Part shown: in pieces, positions 40,754 to 49,674 of the stretch
Layout of the letters: each line of letters starts with the position of its first letter
Numbering within the stretch: the stretch's first letter is position 1
Assembly (NCBI RefSeq): GCF_005048205.1
Contig: NZ_SUMF01000008.1
Location: 85,143-149,142 of the forward strand
DNA length: 64,000 bases
Source: Chitiniphilus eburneus
GTDB taxonomy: Bacteria; Pseudomonadota; Gammaproteobacteria; Burkholderiales; Chitinibacteraceae
Direction of reading: 5' to 3'
Translations under genes and position numbers: made by a program
The notes under the pieces: model-generated
What the model was told of the DNA's origin: nothing
Database searches by the model: none
What the model saw: the letters and a program-made list of their open reading frames with translations, nothing else

Positions 40754-41194
40754 ATGACCTTCTCCAGAACGCTCCTGGTTTCATTCATCGCCGGTGCATT
40801 GTTCGGCCTCGGCCTCATCGTTTCCGGCATGGCCAATCCGGCCAAGGTAACGGGGTTTCTCGACTTGGCCGGCGCGTGGGACCCAAGCCTTGCCCTGGTA
40901 ATGGCCGGCGCGATCGGTGTCGGCCTGTTCGGCTTCGGCCTGACGCGAAATCGTTCGACTACGTTGTTCACCGGTGAAGCACTGCACCTGCCGGATAATC
41001 GCCGCATCGACCACCGGGTGATCCTCGGCAGCTTGGCATTCGGTGTGGGCTGGGGCCTGGCAGGCATCTGCCCCGGGCCGGCCATCGTGGCCCTGGTACT
41101 CGCTCCCGGGCAGGTGTGGCCTTTCGTTCTGGCGATGCTGGTGGGCTTCTGGCTCCATGGCTGGCTGGAAGGCAGAGCGGCCCCCCGGTGCTGA
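40754..41194 (+). CDS. YeeE/YedE-family transporter half (PmpB-like)
   Basis: 146 residues with four hydrophobic segments. FGLGLIVSGMANPAKVTGFLDL and the cysteine motif GLAGICPGPAI are typical of the second YeeE/YedE half. It follows the PmpA-like gene in the regulator-led operon, so it is likely induced by sulfide or persulfide. Confidence 0.88.
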   Translation: MTFSRTLLVSFIAGALFGLGLIVSGMANPAKVTGFLDLAGAWDPSLALVMAGAIGVGLFGFGLTRNRSTTLFTGEALHLPDNRRIDHRVILGSLAFGVGWGLAGICPGPAIVALVLAPGQVWPFVLAMLVGFWLHGWLEGRAAPRC

Positions 41195-41226
41195 GGTCGC
41201 CACACGGGGCACGCTAACCGGATAAG

Positions 41227-43083
41227 ATGCCAGGGCTTGTCCTGCCCCCGACCCCCATGCCCAGCCGTCATTTCGCCTCGCCCACGCCCCGCCTAGCCCA
41301 ACGTCTGCGGCCCGGTCGCCACTGGCTGCCGATGCTGAGCTGGCTTCCCGCCTATGGCCGCCACACCTTTCTGGCCGATCTGGGCGCCAGCCTGATCGTC
41401 GCGGCGCTGCTGATTCCGCAGAGCATCGCCTACGCGTTGCTGGCGGGGCTGCCTCCCCAGACCGGCCTCTACGCCAGTACCTTGCCATTGCTGGCCTACG
41501 CGTTGTTCGGCAGCGCCATGACCCAATCGGTCGGCCCAACGGCGCTGACCTCGATGATGACCGCCAGCGCGCTCGCCCCCATCGTGGCCCGGGGCGAAGA
41601 CCCGGTTGCCGCCGCCTTGTTGCTGGCATTGCTGTCGGGGGCAATGCTGGTGGCCTGCGGTCTGTTGCGTCTGGGGCGGATCACCCAGTTCCTGTCGCAC
41701 CCGGTGGTCAGCGGCTTTACCAGCGGTACCGCGATCCTGATCGCGCTGGGCCAGATCGGCCCGCTACTGCAACTGCCGCTGTCGGGCAACCTGGCGCCCG
41801 ACCTGTTGCGCGGCCTGTGGCATGCCTTGCCGCGATTGTCGCTGTCGCTGCTGTGGTTCGGTGCCTGCGCACTGGGGCTGTTCGCGCTGGGTGCGGAAAC
41901 CTTGCCCCGGCTGTTGCAACGTTTGGGCGTTTCCGCCACGCGGGCAAACTGGACGGCTCGGCTGGCGCCGTTACCCATCCTGGCCTGCCTTGCGATCTAC
42001 GCCGCGTATGCCCCCGAAGCGCCCACCCTGGTCGGCGCGTTGCCCGCCGCGCCGCTGGTGCTGGACTGGCCGGTCTTCCGCATGGATGAAATCGCCGCGC
42101 TCTGGATGCCAGCCCTGCTGCTGGGGCTGGTCGGCTTCCTGCAAAGCATCACCATCTCGCAGAGCCTGGCGCTGGCGCGTGGCGAAACCGTATCGCCAGA
42201 CCAGGAGCTGATCGCGCTGGGCGCCGCCAACATCGCGGCGGGCGTGGCCGGAGGCCTGCCCATCAGCGGTGGCTTCGCCCGTACCGCCGTCAATGCCAAT
42301 GCCGGCGCGCGCACACCGATGGCCGGGGTGCTGAGCGCCGGGTGGGTGCTGGTGGCTGCAACCTGGTTTTCCTCATGGTTGGCGGCACTGCCTCGCGCAG
42401 CGTTGGCCGCGACCATCATCCTGGCCGCGCTCAAGCTGATCGATCTGCGCCTGTTGATGGCCACCTGGCGTTACGACAAGCGCGATGCCGCCGCGCTATT
42501 GGCCACCTTGCTGGTCACGCTGGGTTTCGGCGCGCTGCCCGGCATCGGCAGCGGCGTGCTGCTGTCGCTCGCCCTGTTCATCCATCGCATCAGCCAGCCA
42601 CAGGTGGTGGTGGTCGGTCGCCTGCCCGGCACCGAGCACTTTCGCAATGTGCAGCGGTTCCAGGTCCAGACCTGGCCCGGCCTGCTGCTGTTGCGGGTGG
42701 ACGAAAGCCTGTATTTCGGCAACGCGCAAGCCGTACAGACCCGGGTAGCGGAGTTGCTGGCTGCGCATCCAGGTACCCGCGATGTGGTGCTGATTCTGTC
42801 CGGGGTGGCCAGCATGGACTTCAGTGCCGCCGAGGCGCTGGCACAACTGGACCGGGCACTGGCCGGGCGCGGCGTGACCTTGCATCTGGCGGAACTGAAA
42901 GTGCCGCTGCGGCTGGCACTGGCACCCAGCGGCCTGCTCGGCGGCCTGCTGGAGCGGGTCTTTCTCAGCGCCCACCAGGCCGTGGACCGGCTGACCGCCC
43001 CCATGGCCGAAGCGCCCGCGCCAATGCCCCCGGAGCAGATCCCGACCCATCCCATCCCTGAAGAGGAACCGCCCGCACCATGA
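41227..43083 (+). CDS. SulP-family anion transporter with STAS domain
   Basis: 618 residues. A 12-14 segment SulP transmembrane domain starts near residue 50 with the signature LIPQSIAYALLAGLPPQTGLY. It is followed by a cytoplasmic STAS domain (about 455-570, LLLRVDESLYFGNAQAV, DFSAAEAL). Likely sulfate or bicarbonate uptake. GGATAAG before 41227 favours that start; an in-frame ATG lies at 41257. It lies 32 bases after the sulfur transporter pair and its stop overlaps the next gene's start. Confidence 0.92.
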   Translation: MPGLVLPPTPMPSRHFASPTPRLAQRLRPGRHWLPMLSWLPAYGRHTFLADLGASLIVAALLIPQSIAYALLAGLPPQTGLYASTLPLLAYALFGSAMTQSVGPTALTSMMTASALAPIVARGEDPVAAALLLALLSGAMLVACGLLRLGRITQFLSHPVVSGFTSGTAILIALGQIGPLLQLPLSGNLAPDLLRGLWHALPRLSLSLLWFGACALGLFALGAETLPRLLQRLGVSATRANWTARLAPLPILACLAIYAAYAPEAPTLVGALPAAPLVLDWPVFRMDEIAALWMPALLLGLVGFLQSITISQSLALARGETVSPDQELIALGAANIAAGVAGGLPISGGFARTAVNANAGARTPMAGVLSAGWVLVAATWFSSWLAALPRAALAATIILAALKLIDLRLLMATWRYDKRDAAALLATLLVTLGFGALPGIGSGVLLSLALFIHRISQPQVVVVGRLPGTEHFRNVQRFQVQTWPGLLLLRVDESLYFGNAQAVQTRVAELLAAHPGTRDVVLILSGVASMDFSAAEALAQLDRALAGRGVTLHLAELKVPLRLALAPSGLLGGLLERVFLSAHQAVDRLTAPMAEAPAPMPPEQIPTHPIPEEEPPAP

Positions 43084-43955
43084 ATGCGCAACCGCTCAGC
43101 AACACCCGTTTCGGCCTGTCGGAAGGCATCCTCTGGGACGATCGCCTGGAAGTGCTGTGGTGGACTGACATCCATGCTGCCACGCTTTGGCAATACCACC
43201 CCGCCCATGGCATCGAGCGGCACTGGTCGTTGCCGGAACGGCTAGGCTGCTTCGCGCTGACCCAGGACACCGGCGTCTTGCTGCTGGGCCTGGAGCAAGG
43301 CCTGGCCCGCTTCGATACCACAACTGGCGAGCTGAATCACCTGGTACCAGTGGCACCCGACCAGCCGGCGCATCGGGTCAACGATGGCCGTTGCGACCGC
43401 GCCGGCAACTTCGTGTTCGGTACGCTGAACGAGGGCGGCAGCGACAAGACGGCGGGCTTCTACCGCTATACCCGCACCGGCGAGTTGCAGCGCCTGTCGC
43501 TACCCGGCGTGGCAATTTCCAACAGCATCTGCTTCAGCCCGGATGGGGGCACGATGTATTTCTGCGACTCGCCGGCCAGGCGCATCCTGGCCTGCGATTA
43601 CGACGCGGCCAGCGGGCAGACCGGCAATATCCGCGTTTTCGTCGATCTCGGTGATGGTCATGCCGATCCCGACGGCGCCATCGTGGATGCCGACGGGTGC
43701 CTGTGGAGCGCGGAATGGGGCGGCTCGCGCGTGGCGCGTTACGATCCGGATGGGCGCCTGCTGCAAGCGGTGGCTCTGCCCACCGGGCAGATCACCTGCC
43801 TGACGCTGGGCGGAACGGCGCTCGACACGCTGTATGTCACCAGCGCCGCCGCTGGCATGTCCGATGCCGCGCGCGTGGCGGATATGAACGCTGGCGCCGT
43901 ATTCCACATTGCCGACGTGGGTGCGCGCGGTTTGCCGGAATGCCGGTTCGGGTGA
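43080..43955 (+). CDS. SMP-30/gluconolactonase/LRE-family protein
   Basis: A 291-residue six-bladed beta-propeller of the SMP-30 family. GLSEGILWDDR carries the first metal-ligand glutamate, VNDGRCDRAGNFVFGT the Asn/Asp, and NSICFSPDGGTMYFCDS the blade repeat. Members are metal-dependent sugar lactonases. The start overlaps the transporter stop (ATGA), so it is co-translated. A sugar role next to an anion transporter is not obvious. Confidence 0.9.
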   Translation: MNAQPLSNTRFGLSEGILWDDRLEVLWWTDIHAATLWQYHPAHGIERHWSLPERLGCFALTQDTGVLLLGLEQGLARFDTTTGELNHLVPVAPDQPAHRVNDGRCDRAGNFVFGTLNEGGSDKTAGFYRYTRTGELQRLSLPGVAISNSICFSPDGGTMYFCDSPARRILACDYDAASGQTGNIRVFVDLGDGHADPDGAIVDADGCLWSAEWGGSRVARYDPDGRLLQAVALPTGQITCLTLGGTALDTLYVTSAAAGMSDAARVADMNAGAVFHIADVGARGLPECRFG

Positions 43956-43983
43956 GGAGCGAGGAGTTCTCAGTACGGGTGGA

Positions 43984-44019
43984 GGAAAGCAGGAAAGCAA
44001 GCGTTTGAGCCTGCTTTCC
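43984..44019. terminator. Hairpin between convergent SMP-30 and gor genes
   Basis: A perfect 10-bp inverted repeat GGAAAGCAGG/CCTGCTTTCC with a 16-base spacer. It lacks a strong U-tract, so terminator function is tentative. Confidence 0.4.
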
Positions 44020-44038
44020 CCTGCCTCTGGTCAGCACC

Positions 44039-45397
44039 TCAACTGGCGGTGCGCAGCGTCACCCACTCCTCGGCCACGGTCGGATGCACGGCCAGCGTAC
44101 GGTCGAAATCGGCCTTGGTGGCACGCATCGTCAGCGCCACGCCCAGCAACTGGATCAATTCGCCGGCGCCCTCGCCCAGCATGTGGGCACCGACGATACG
44201 ATCATCGTCCGCGCCATCGACCAGCAGTTTGAGGACTACGCGCTCGCTACCGCCGGACAGCGACGCCTTCATCGGCCGGAAGCTGGAACGATAGACCTTC
44301 AACTGCGGGTAACGCTCGCGCGCGGCCGCCTCGGTCAGCCCGACCGTACCCAGTTCGGGCGTGGAGAACACAGCGGTCGGCACCACCGCGTGATCGACAG
44401 GCGTCGGCTTGCCGCCAAAGACGGTATCGGCAAAGGCCTGCCCCTCGCGGATCGCCGCGGGGGTCAGGTTGACGCGGTTGGTGACGTCACCCACCGCATG
44501 GATCGACGCCACGCTCGATTGCGAAAACTCGTTCACCCGCACGGCGCCCTTCTCATCCAGCGCCACCCCGGCCGCCTCCAGGCCCAGGCCCGTGGTATTC
44601 GGACGCCGACCAGTGCATAACAGGACGGTATCGACCTCCACCGTGCCGCCATCCTCCAGCGTGACAGCCAACGCCGTGCCAGCGCGCTCGACCCGCTGCA
44701 CGCGCGCTTGCGCCCGTAGCGTGATGCCGTGCTGGCGGTAGGCGTCTTCCAAAGCCAGCCGCAGTTCGTCATCGAAGCCGCGCAGCAGGTGCTCGGCGCG
44801 ATAGAGCAAGGTGGTTTCGCTGCCCAGACCGGCAAAGATGCCGGCAAACTCCACCGCGATGTAGCCGCCCCCCACGATCAGCACGCGTCGGGGCAAGGCC
44901 GGCAGGTGGAAGACGTCATCCGAGGTGATCGCCAGATCGCGACCCGGGAAATCATGACCTCGATCGGGATGGCCGCCGACCGCCACCAGGATATGGGCCG
45001 CCGTGACGCTGCGCCCGTCGGCCAGCTGCAATGTGTGCGGGTCGGTCACCACTGCGCGCGAGGCAAACACGGTCACGCCCGATGCCTCGACATTACGGCG
45101 ATATATGCCGTTGAGACGTTCGATTTCCACATCCTTGTTGCCGATCAGCGTGGACCAGTCGAACCCCGTGGCCGATGCCTGCCAGCCAAAAGCCGCGGCA
45201 CTGGCGATCTCCGCCGGATAGCGGCTGGCATAGACCATCAGCTTCTTCGGCACACAACCGCGGTTGACACAGGTGCCCCCGAAATGGTCCTCCTCGGCGA
45301 TGGCCACCCTCGCGCCATGCCCCGCCGCGATCCGCGCCGCGCGCACGCCGCCCGAACCACCCCCGATGACAAACAGATCGAAATCAAAACCGGACAT
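44039..45397 (-). CDS. gor: Glutathione-disulfide reductase
   Basis: A 452-residue FAD/NADPH disulfide oxidoreductase. FAD-binding GGGSGG, redox pair C43/C48 in GTCVNRGCVPKK, NAD(P)-binding GGGYIAVEFAG, and C-terminal HPTVAEEW with the catalytic His of the partner subunit. It keeps glutathione reduced. AGAGGAAGAG upstream supports the start at 45397. Confidence 0.94.
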   Translation of the reverse strand: MSGFDFDLFVIGGGSGGVRAARIAAGHGARVAIAEEDHFGGTCVNRGCVPKKLMVYASRYPAEIASAAAFGWQASATGFDWSTLIGNKDVEIERLNGIYRRNVEASGVTVFASRAVVTDPHTLQLADGRSVTAAHILVAVGGHPDRGHDFPGRDLAITSDDVFHLPALPRRVLIVGGGYIAVEFAGIFAGLGSETTLLYRAEHLLRGFDDELRLALEDAYRQHGITLRAQARVQRVERAGTALAVTLEDGGTVEVDTVLLCTGRRPNTTGLGLEAAGVALDEKGAVRVNEFSQSSVASIHAVGDVTNRVNLTPAAIREGQAFADTVFGGKPTPVDHAVVPTAVFSTPELGTVGLTEAAARERYPQLKVYRSSFRPMKASLSGGSERVVLKLLVDGADDDRIVGAHMLGEGAGELIQLLGVALTMRATKADFDRTLAVHPTVAEEWVTLRTAS

Positions 45398-45512
45398 GTC
45401 TCTTCCTCTTGTTCGCGGGCCGTACCGCTGCACCGACTGACCCGGCCCATTCACGTGCGTCTGCACGCCACCTCGCCAGTTTAGCGGCCAATGCCCCAAA
45501 GCCCCGAAATGA

Positions 45513-45538
45513 AAAGCCCCGGCCGAGGCCGGGGCTTG
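45513..45538 (-). terminator. Terminator after pyk
   Basis: A perfect 11-bp stem AAGCCCCGGCC/GGCCGGGGCTT with a 2-base loop. On the minus strand it is followed by TTCATTTC. Confidence 0.8.
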
Positions 45539-45564
45539 TCTGGATGCAATCGGCGTCAGGCAGC

Positions 45565-47001
45565 TCAACGCGCCTTGCGATCACCCATGCGGACAATCTT
45601 CATGCTGTTGGTGCCCCCACCCATGCCGACCACGTCGCCGAAGGTGAAGATCACGATATCGCCATTCTGGACGATGCCCTGACGCAGCATTTCGACTTCG
45701 GCGCGCACCAGCAGGTTCTCGCGATCCGAGTTCTCATTGGCCAGCATCACCGGGAACACGTCGCGGAACAATGCCAAGCGGCTGTAGGTGTCGAATTCGG
45801 GCGTCAGTGCATAGATGGGCACACCGGATACGAAGCGGCTCATCCACAGCGCGGAGGAACCCGACTGGGTCAGCGCGGCGATAGCGCGCACGTTCAGATG
45901 CGTGGCGGCAAACAGCGCGGCCATCGAGATGCTCTGGTCGATGCGATTGAAATCGCCCTGGCCCAGCACTTCGTCGCTGACCTTGCGATCCACCGACTTC
46001 TCGGCCTCGACACACACGCGCACCATGGCTTCGACGGTTTCCACCGGGAACTTGCCGCTGGCCGATTCGGCCGACAGCATCACGGCATCGGTGCCATCCA
46101 GCACGGCGTTTGCCACGTCCGACACTTCGGCGCGGGTCGGTACCGGGCTGGTGATCATCGATTCCATCATCTGGGTGGCGGTGATGGTCAGCTTGTTCTT
46201 GCGGCGGGCCAGCTTGATCATCTTCTTTTGCAGCGCCGGCACAGCGGCATCGCCCACTTCAACGGCCAGGTCGCCACGCGCGACCATGATACCGTCGGAC
46301 GCATCGAGGATTTCCTCGAGATTGGCCACGGCTTCGGTACGCTCGATCTTGGCGATCAGCAGCGCCTTGCTGCCGGCGGCGCGCAACAGCGTGCGGGCCA
46401 TGTACATGTCGGCACCCGACTTGGGGAACGATACGGCAACATAGTCGGCGTGCAGCTTGGCGGCCGTCTTGATGTCTTCCATGTCCTTGGCGGTCAGCGC
46501 CGGCGCGGTCAGGCCGCCACCCTGGCGGTTGATGCCCTTGTTGTTGGACAGCACGCCGCCCACCTTCACCACCGTGTGGATCTCGGAGCCCAGCACATCG
46601 GTCACTTCCAGCACCAGCCGGCCGTCATCCAGCAGCAGGATCGCGCCAGCTTCGACATCGTTCGGCAGTTCCTTGTAGTCCAGGCCCACGCGCTCCTGAT
46701 TGCCCAGCTCACAGTTGGAGTCGAGGATGAACTTGGCGCCATTCTTCAGATCGACCTTGTTCTTCTCGAACTTGCCGACGCGAATCTTCGGACCTTGCAG
46801 GTCGACCAGCACGGCCAGCGCGCGGTTGGACTTGCGGGCGAGATCCCGCACCAGGGCGGCGCGGTCCACATGGTCCTGCGCGGTGCCGTGGGAGAAATTC
46901 AGCCGGACCATGTTCACACCGGCGGCAAGCAGGCGCTCCAGCGTGGCGGCATCGCTGGATGCCGGGCCGAGCGTAGCAACGATCTTGGTGCTGCGTAACA
47001 T
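45565..47001 (-). CDS. pyk: Pyruvate kinase
   Basis: 478 residues. It converts phosphoenolpyruvate plus ADP to pyruvate plus ATP. RLNFSHG, VDLQGPKIRVG, the catalytic IAKIERTEAVAN, MVARGDLAVEVG and TATQMMESM are all present. It is full length with the C-terminal allosteric domain. AGGAGC lies 7 bases before the ATG at 47001; the longer open frame upstream is not conserved-looking. Confidence 0.97.
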   Translation of the reverse strand: MLRSTKIVATLGPASSDAATLERLLAAGVNMVRLNFSHGTAQDHVDRAALVRDLARKSNRALAVLVDLQGPKIRVGKFEKNKVDLKNGAKFILDSNCELGNQERVGLDYKELPNDVEAGAILLLDDGRLVLEVTDVLGSEIHTVVKVGGVLSNNKGINRQGGGLTAPALTAKDMEDIKTAAKLHADYVAVSFPKSGADMYMARTLLRAAGSKALLIAKIERTEAVANLEEILDASDGIMVARGDLAVEVGDAAVPALQKKMIKLARRKNKLTITATQMMESMITSPVPTRAEVSDVANAVLDGTDAVMLSAESASGKFPVETVEAMVRVCVEAEKSVDRKVSDEVLGQGDFNRIDQSISMAALFAATHLNVRAIAALTQSGSSALWMSRFVSGVPIYALTPEFDTYSRLALFRDVFPVMLANENSDRENLLVRAEVEMLRQGIVQNGDIVIFTFGDVVGMGGGTNSMKIVRMGDRKAR

Positions 47002-47177
47002 AGGGTTTGCTCCTGTCGATCTATTGATTTGATTGTGTATTCGGGATGCAGGCAGTGGCGCCAGAAAGGGCGGCTGCGGCGGGCGCAGCGATGACGGCGG
47101 CAACGCCGCGCGCTGTGGGTACGAAGGGTCCGATGGGCCCGGAAACGTCCTTACGCATAATTCGAACACTCATTCGC

Positions 47178-47252
47178 TGGCGCCCCCGACAGGAATCGAA
47201 CCTGTAACTAGCCCTTAGGAGGGGCTTGTTATATCCATTTAACTACGGAGAC
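47178..47252 (-). tRNA. tRNA-Arg (anticodon CCT)
   Basis: 75 bases. Acceptor stem GTCTCCG pairs with CGGGGGC (G-U pairs included). The anticodon arm is AGCCC-CTCCTAA-GGGCT and the T-arm CAGGTTCGATTCCTG. An encoded CCA end lies at 47178-47180. It reads almost like E. coli tRNA-Arg(CCU). Confidence 0.96.
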
Positions 47253-47622
47253 TCTGCCTTGATGCCGATCACTGAAAATTCAAGTAAGTCAATCGCATAA
47301 GCTATTTGCTACCCCCGGCGCTACGCGACATCAGTTGCTTGGTTTTCCGGCATGCTCACTGCGGGATTATCGTGGCCAACATGCAATTAGCACGCCGATG
47401 TCCACCGGTTACTCCCGACAAGCGCCGCATTATACCGAGCAACCGCGGGCACCGTGCGCGACAAATCAAAAGGAGCTTGACCTGCCGCAGACAATATCAG
47501 CGATGTGTTGAAGCGCACTCGGCAAGGATACGGGTGGCTTTGACCATAGCCGCAATCCAGCCAACGTGAACCGCCAAATCATTGTTAACACAGGTCAGGC
47601 GTGGCATTGGACAGGAAATATC
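47253..47622. other. Intergenic region between tRNA-Arg and the phage-derived cassette
   Basis: 370 bases without a supported gene. A minus-strand TATAAT at 47429-47434 with a GC-rich discriminator could be a -10, but no matching -35 at 16-18 bases is visible and it lies 177 bases from the tRNA. No integrase remnant or duplicated tRNA end is seen. Confidence 0.4.
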
Positions 47623-48171
47623 CTAAAACAGCCAGCCCACCCGCAGCCGCGCATTCCATTCGTCCCGCTCCTGCTGGATATCCGCGCCCAGCCGGACACG
47701 CCCGACGTCGCGCTCCAGCCAGGCCCCCAGTTCTCCACGCACACCATAGCTCATGCCAACGGCCCAGGGCCGGGGTGCGGGCGGCAGTGGCGCAGGGTCG
47801 ATAGGCACGTCCAGCGCATCGAGCACCACGCCATTCGGCGAACTGGCAATCACACGGCGGCCGCCGTCCAGTCGCACCAGACTGAGATCGACGGTCACTG
47901 GCGGGCAATCGCAATGCACCACCCCCATGGCATCGACCACTGGCGTCACCGGCGGCACCTGAACCCACACCGCCACGCGGCGCTCCTCCTGCGCCCCCCT
48001 GGGTAGCAGGTGTGGTGGCGGATCGGGGCGAGCAGTCGGCACCCGCGTGGCGACCACGCTGCCATCCGCCTGCCGTTCCTGCGCCGCCGGGCGGACATCT
48101 TCGGCCATCGACGCGCGCTCGCCCCGCCAGCAGTAGCCAGCCCACGCCGCAATGGCGAGCAGTGCAAGCAT
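47623..48171 (-). CDS. Mu-like phage bitopic membrane protein of the lysis cassette
   Basis: 182 residues. A hydrophobic segment right at the N-terminus (MLALLAIAAWAGYCW) is followed by a proline-rich periplasmic region with RQADGSVVATR and HLLPRGAQEERRVAVWVQV, a pattern I associate with Mu/BcepMu-like lysis-region proteins. A C-terminal DLSLVRLDGGRRVIASSPNG beta region follows. The ATG at 48171 follows GGCGGCGGG; a longer in-frame reading to 48297 would overlap the 51-residue gene. The role is unknown, possibly spanin-like. Confidence 0.62.
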   Translation of the reverse strand: MLALLAIAAWAGYCWRGERASMAEDVRPAAQERQADGSVVATRVPTARPDPPPHLLPRGAQEERRVAVWVQVPPVTPVVDAMGVVHCDCPPVTVDLSLVRLDGGRRVIASSPNGVVLDALDVPIDPAPLPPAPRPWAVGMSYGVRGELGAWLERDVGRVRLGADIQQERDEWNARLRVGWLF

Positions 48172-48199
48172 CCCGCCGCCCAGCGCATGCGCGAAATCA

Positions 48200-48355
48200 T
48201 CACCGGCCGCCTCCTTCCAGATGGGCCGCGCGCGCCATCCGCCGCCAGGTACCGGGCGAAACAGCACCGATTGCCAGCCGCTCCGCATGAGCGACATCCC
48301 AGAACCGCAACCACCAAGCCATCCAGCGTCGCAATGCCTTTAGTCCGCGGGTCAT
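48200..48355 (-). CDS. 51-residue tryptophan-rich protein
   Basis: Short gene starting one base after the transglycosylase stop (TGA-G-ATG at 48359-48353) and ending at 48200. It is very basic and rich in Trp/Arg (KALRRWMAWWLRFWD, TWRRMARAAHLEGGGR), with an amphipathic membrane-surface character. The tight coupling argues for a real gene although it is below usual length cut-offs. Function unknown; a lysis accessory role is inferred only from its place. Confidence 0.5.
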   Translation of the reverse strand: MTRGLKALRRWMAWWLRFWDVAHAERLAIGAVSPGTWRRMARAAHLEGGGR

Positions 48356-48356
48356 C

Positions 48357-49334
48357 TCAGGCATCCAGGAAGGTATAACGCGGTTGCCGGATCACCAGTA
48401 CGTTGCGTACGTATTCGCGGCTGATGGCATGGAAGCTGCGCGAATAGCCGGCCACCTTGCTCGGCCCGTCCGCTACTTCCACATGACCGAACCACCGCCC
48501 GGGATCGCATCCCGCACGCCGGGCGCAATCGGAGCGACTCTTCGCCAGCATGCCCGGACCGGCGTTGTACTGGTTCAGCATGAATGCCAGCGCATCGCGC
48601 TCCGTCGCCGCATGGCGCACGGTAGCGGCGTACAGCGCTTTGTCCTGCAACAGCAGCGCACGAAGTTGCAGCCGGGCATCGAAGCGGTTGGCCCAGGTCC
48701 AGGCGCTCAACGCGGCGGCATGGCGCGCCCGCAGCGCCGCATGACAGGAAAAGCGCTCGGCACCATCCACCCGATAGGCCGTGGTGCACTGACCCAGCCC
48801 GAAGCCGTATTCGCGCGGCGTCTTCAGTTCGGCGCGTTCGCTCCAGCACCGGGCCGACTTCAGACCAGCGCAGGTTTCCTGTTCCACCTGCGCCGCCAGC
48901 GTGGAAAGCGTGCGCAGTTCGGGCCACCAGCGCGCCTGCTCCTCGCTCAGCAATGGCAAATTGCGTTGCGCATTCGCCGGCAGCGCCGCGATATCCGCCG
49001 CCAGCGCGCGCGGCGACAGCAGCCACACCAGCAGCGCCGCCACGCCCAGGCGAAACGCCAGCGTGCTGGCATAGACCACTGCCGCGCCGATCGGATGAAT
49101 GGACGCACGATTCGCCATGCGCTGCACCCCCACGCGCGGCACGATGGCGCGGGTCAGCACGTGCGACAAGCCGAACACCAGCGCCAGCATCGCCGCAAAA
49201 TAGCCTACGCCATCCAGACCGAAACGCGCCGCCACGGGCAATCCCGCCAACAGTAGCAACGCGGTCAGTACCGCGGCCAGTAGCGCCAGGCGCACCAGGT
49301 CCGGTTTCAACTCCCGACTCCAGAATTCCTTCAT
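48357..49334 (-). CDS. Membrane-anchored SLT-type lytic transglycosylase (phage-derived endolysin)
   Basis: 325 residues. Three hydrophobic segments (about 14-35, 42-62, 83-107) are followed by a transglycosylase domain: catalytic Glu E153 in VEQETC, GFGLGQ at 177-182, and LNQYNAGPG near 265. These are the E, G-L-Q and YNAGP motifs of family 1 SLT enzymes. It should cut peptidoglycan from the membrane surface. ATGGAG upstream supports MKEFW at 49334 over MENT. A membrane-tethered lysin is unusual for an endolysin and suggests controlled release or a signal-anchor type. Confidence 0.78.
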   Translation of the reverse strand: MKEFWSRELKPDLVRLALLAAVLTALLLLAGLPVAARFGLDGVGYFAAMLALVFGLSHVLTRAIVPRVGVQRMANRASIHPIGAAVVYASTLAFRLGVAALLVWLLSPRALAADIAALPANAQRNLPLLSEEQARWWPELRTLSTLAAQVEQETCAGLKSARCWSERAELKTPREYGFGLGQCTTAYRVDGAERFSCHAALRARHAAALSAWTWANRFDARLQLRALLLQDKALYAATVRHAATERDALAFMLNQYNAGPGMLAKSRSDCARRAGCDPGRWFGHVEVADGPSKVAGYSRSFHAISREYVRNVLVIRQPRYTFLDA

Positions 49335-49371
49335 CGTGTTCTCCATGATTCGAGTTCTATGCCGCAGCGCT

Positions 49372-49674
49372 TCACTTGCCGCTGCGGCGATCCAGTTCGC
49401 GATCGACCAGGCGATTGACGCTGCCCTTGATTTCACCCAGATCGCTCTTGAGCACAGCCAGCCCTTCGGCCACCTGCCGATCCTGTCGTTCGTCGCGCTC
49501 GCGCTGCTGCGCCTGCTGCATGCTCAATTGCTGCTCCACCAGCGCCACGCGCTTCTCGATCCCCGCGGCAAACCAGACCAACCCGGCCATGATGCAGATC
49601 GCCGAGCAGATTTCCCCCAGATTGATTCGGGTATCGATTTCCACGCCCAATAATCGTTTGATATTGTCTTCCAC
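49372..49674 (-). CDS. Small membrane coiled-coil phage-like protein (possible holin-region gene)
   Basis: 100 residues from a GTG at 49674, preceded by AGGGGG nine bases upstream. A short cytoplasmic N-terminus, one transmembrane segment (about 20-40, EICSAICIMAGLVWFAAG) and a long charged coiled coil (VEQQLSMQQAQQRERDERQ) ending near RSGK. The layout matches small membrane proteins of Mu-like lysis regions (DUF2730-like). It is first gene of the cassette, 37 bases before the transglycosylase. Confidence 0.62.
   Translation of the reverse strand: MEDNIKRLLGVEIDTRINLGEICSAICIMAGLVWFAAGIEKRVALVEQQLSMQQAQQRERDERQDRQVAEGLAVLKSDLGEIKGSVNRLVDRELDRRSGK

Noticed and set aside
47178..47252. tRNA-Arg(CCT) as the attachment site of the neighbouring phage region
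   Set aside because: The phage genes lie on the 5' side of the tRNA, no duplicated 3' end or integrase is visible, and Mu-like phages transpose instead of integrating at tRNAs.
47429..47434. TATAAT as the tRNA-Arg promoter -10
   Set aside because: No -35 at 16-18 bases and 177 bases from the tRNA 5' end; kept only as a remark in the intergenic entry.
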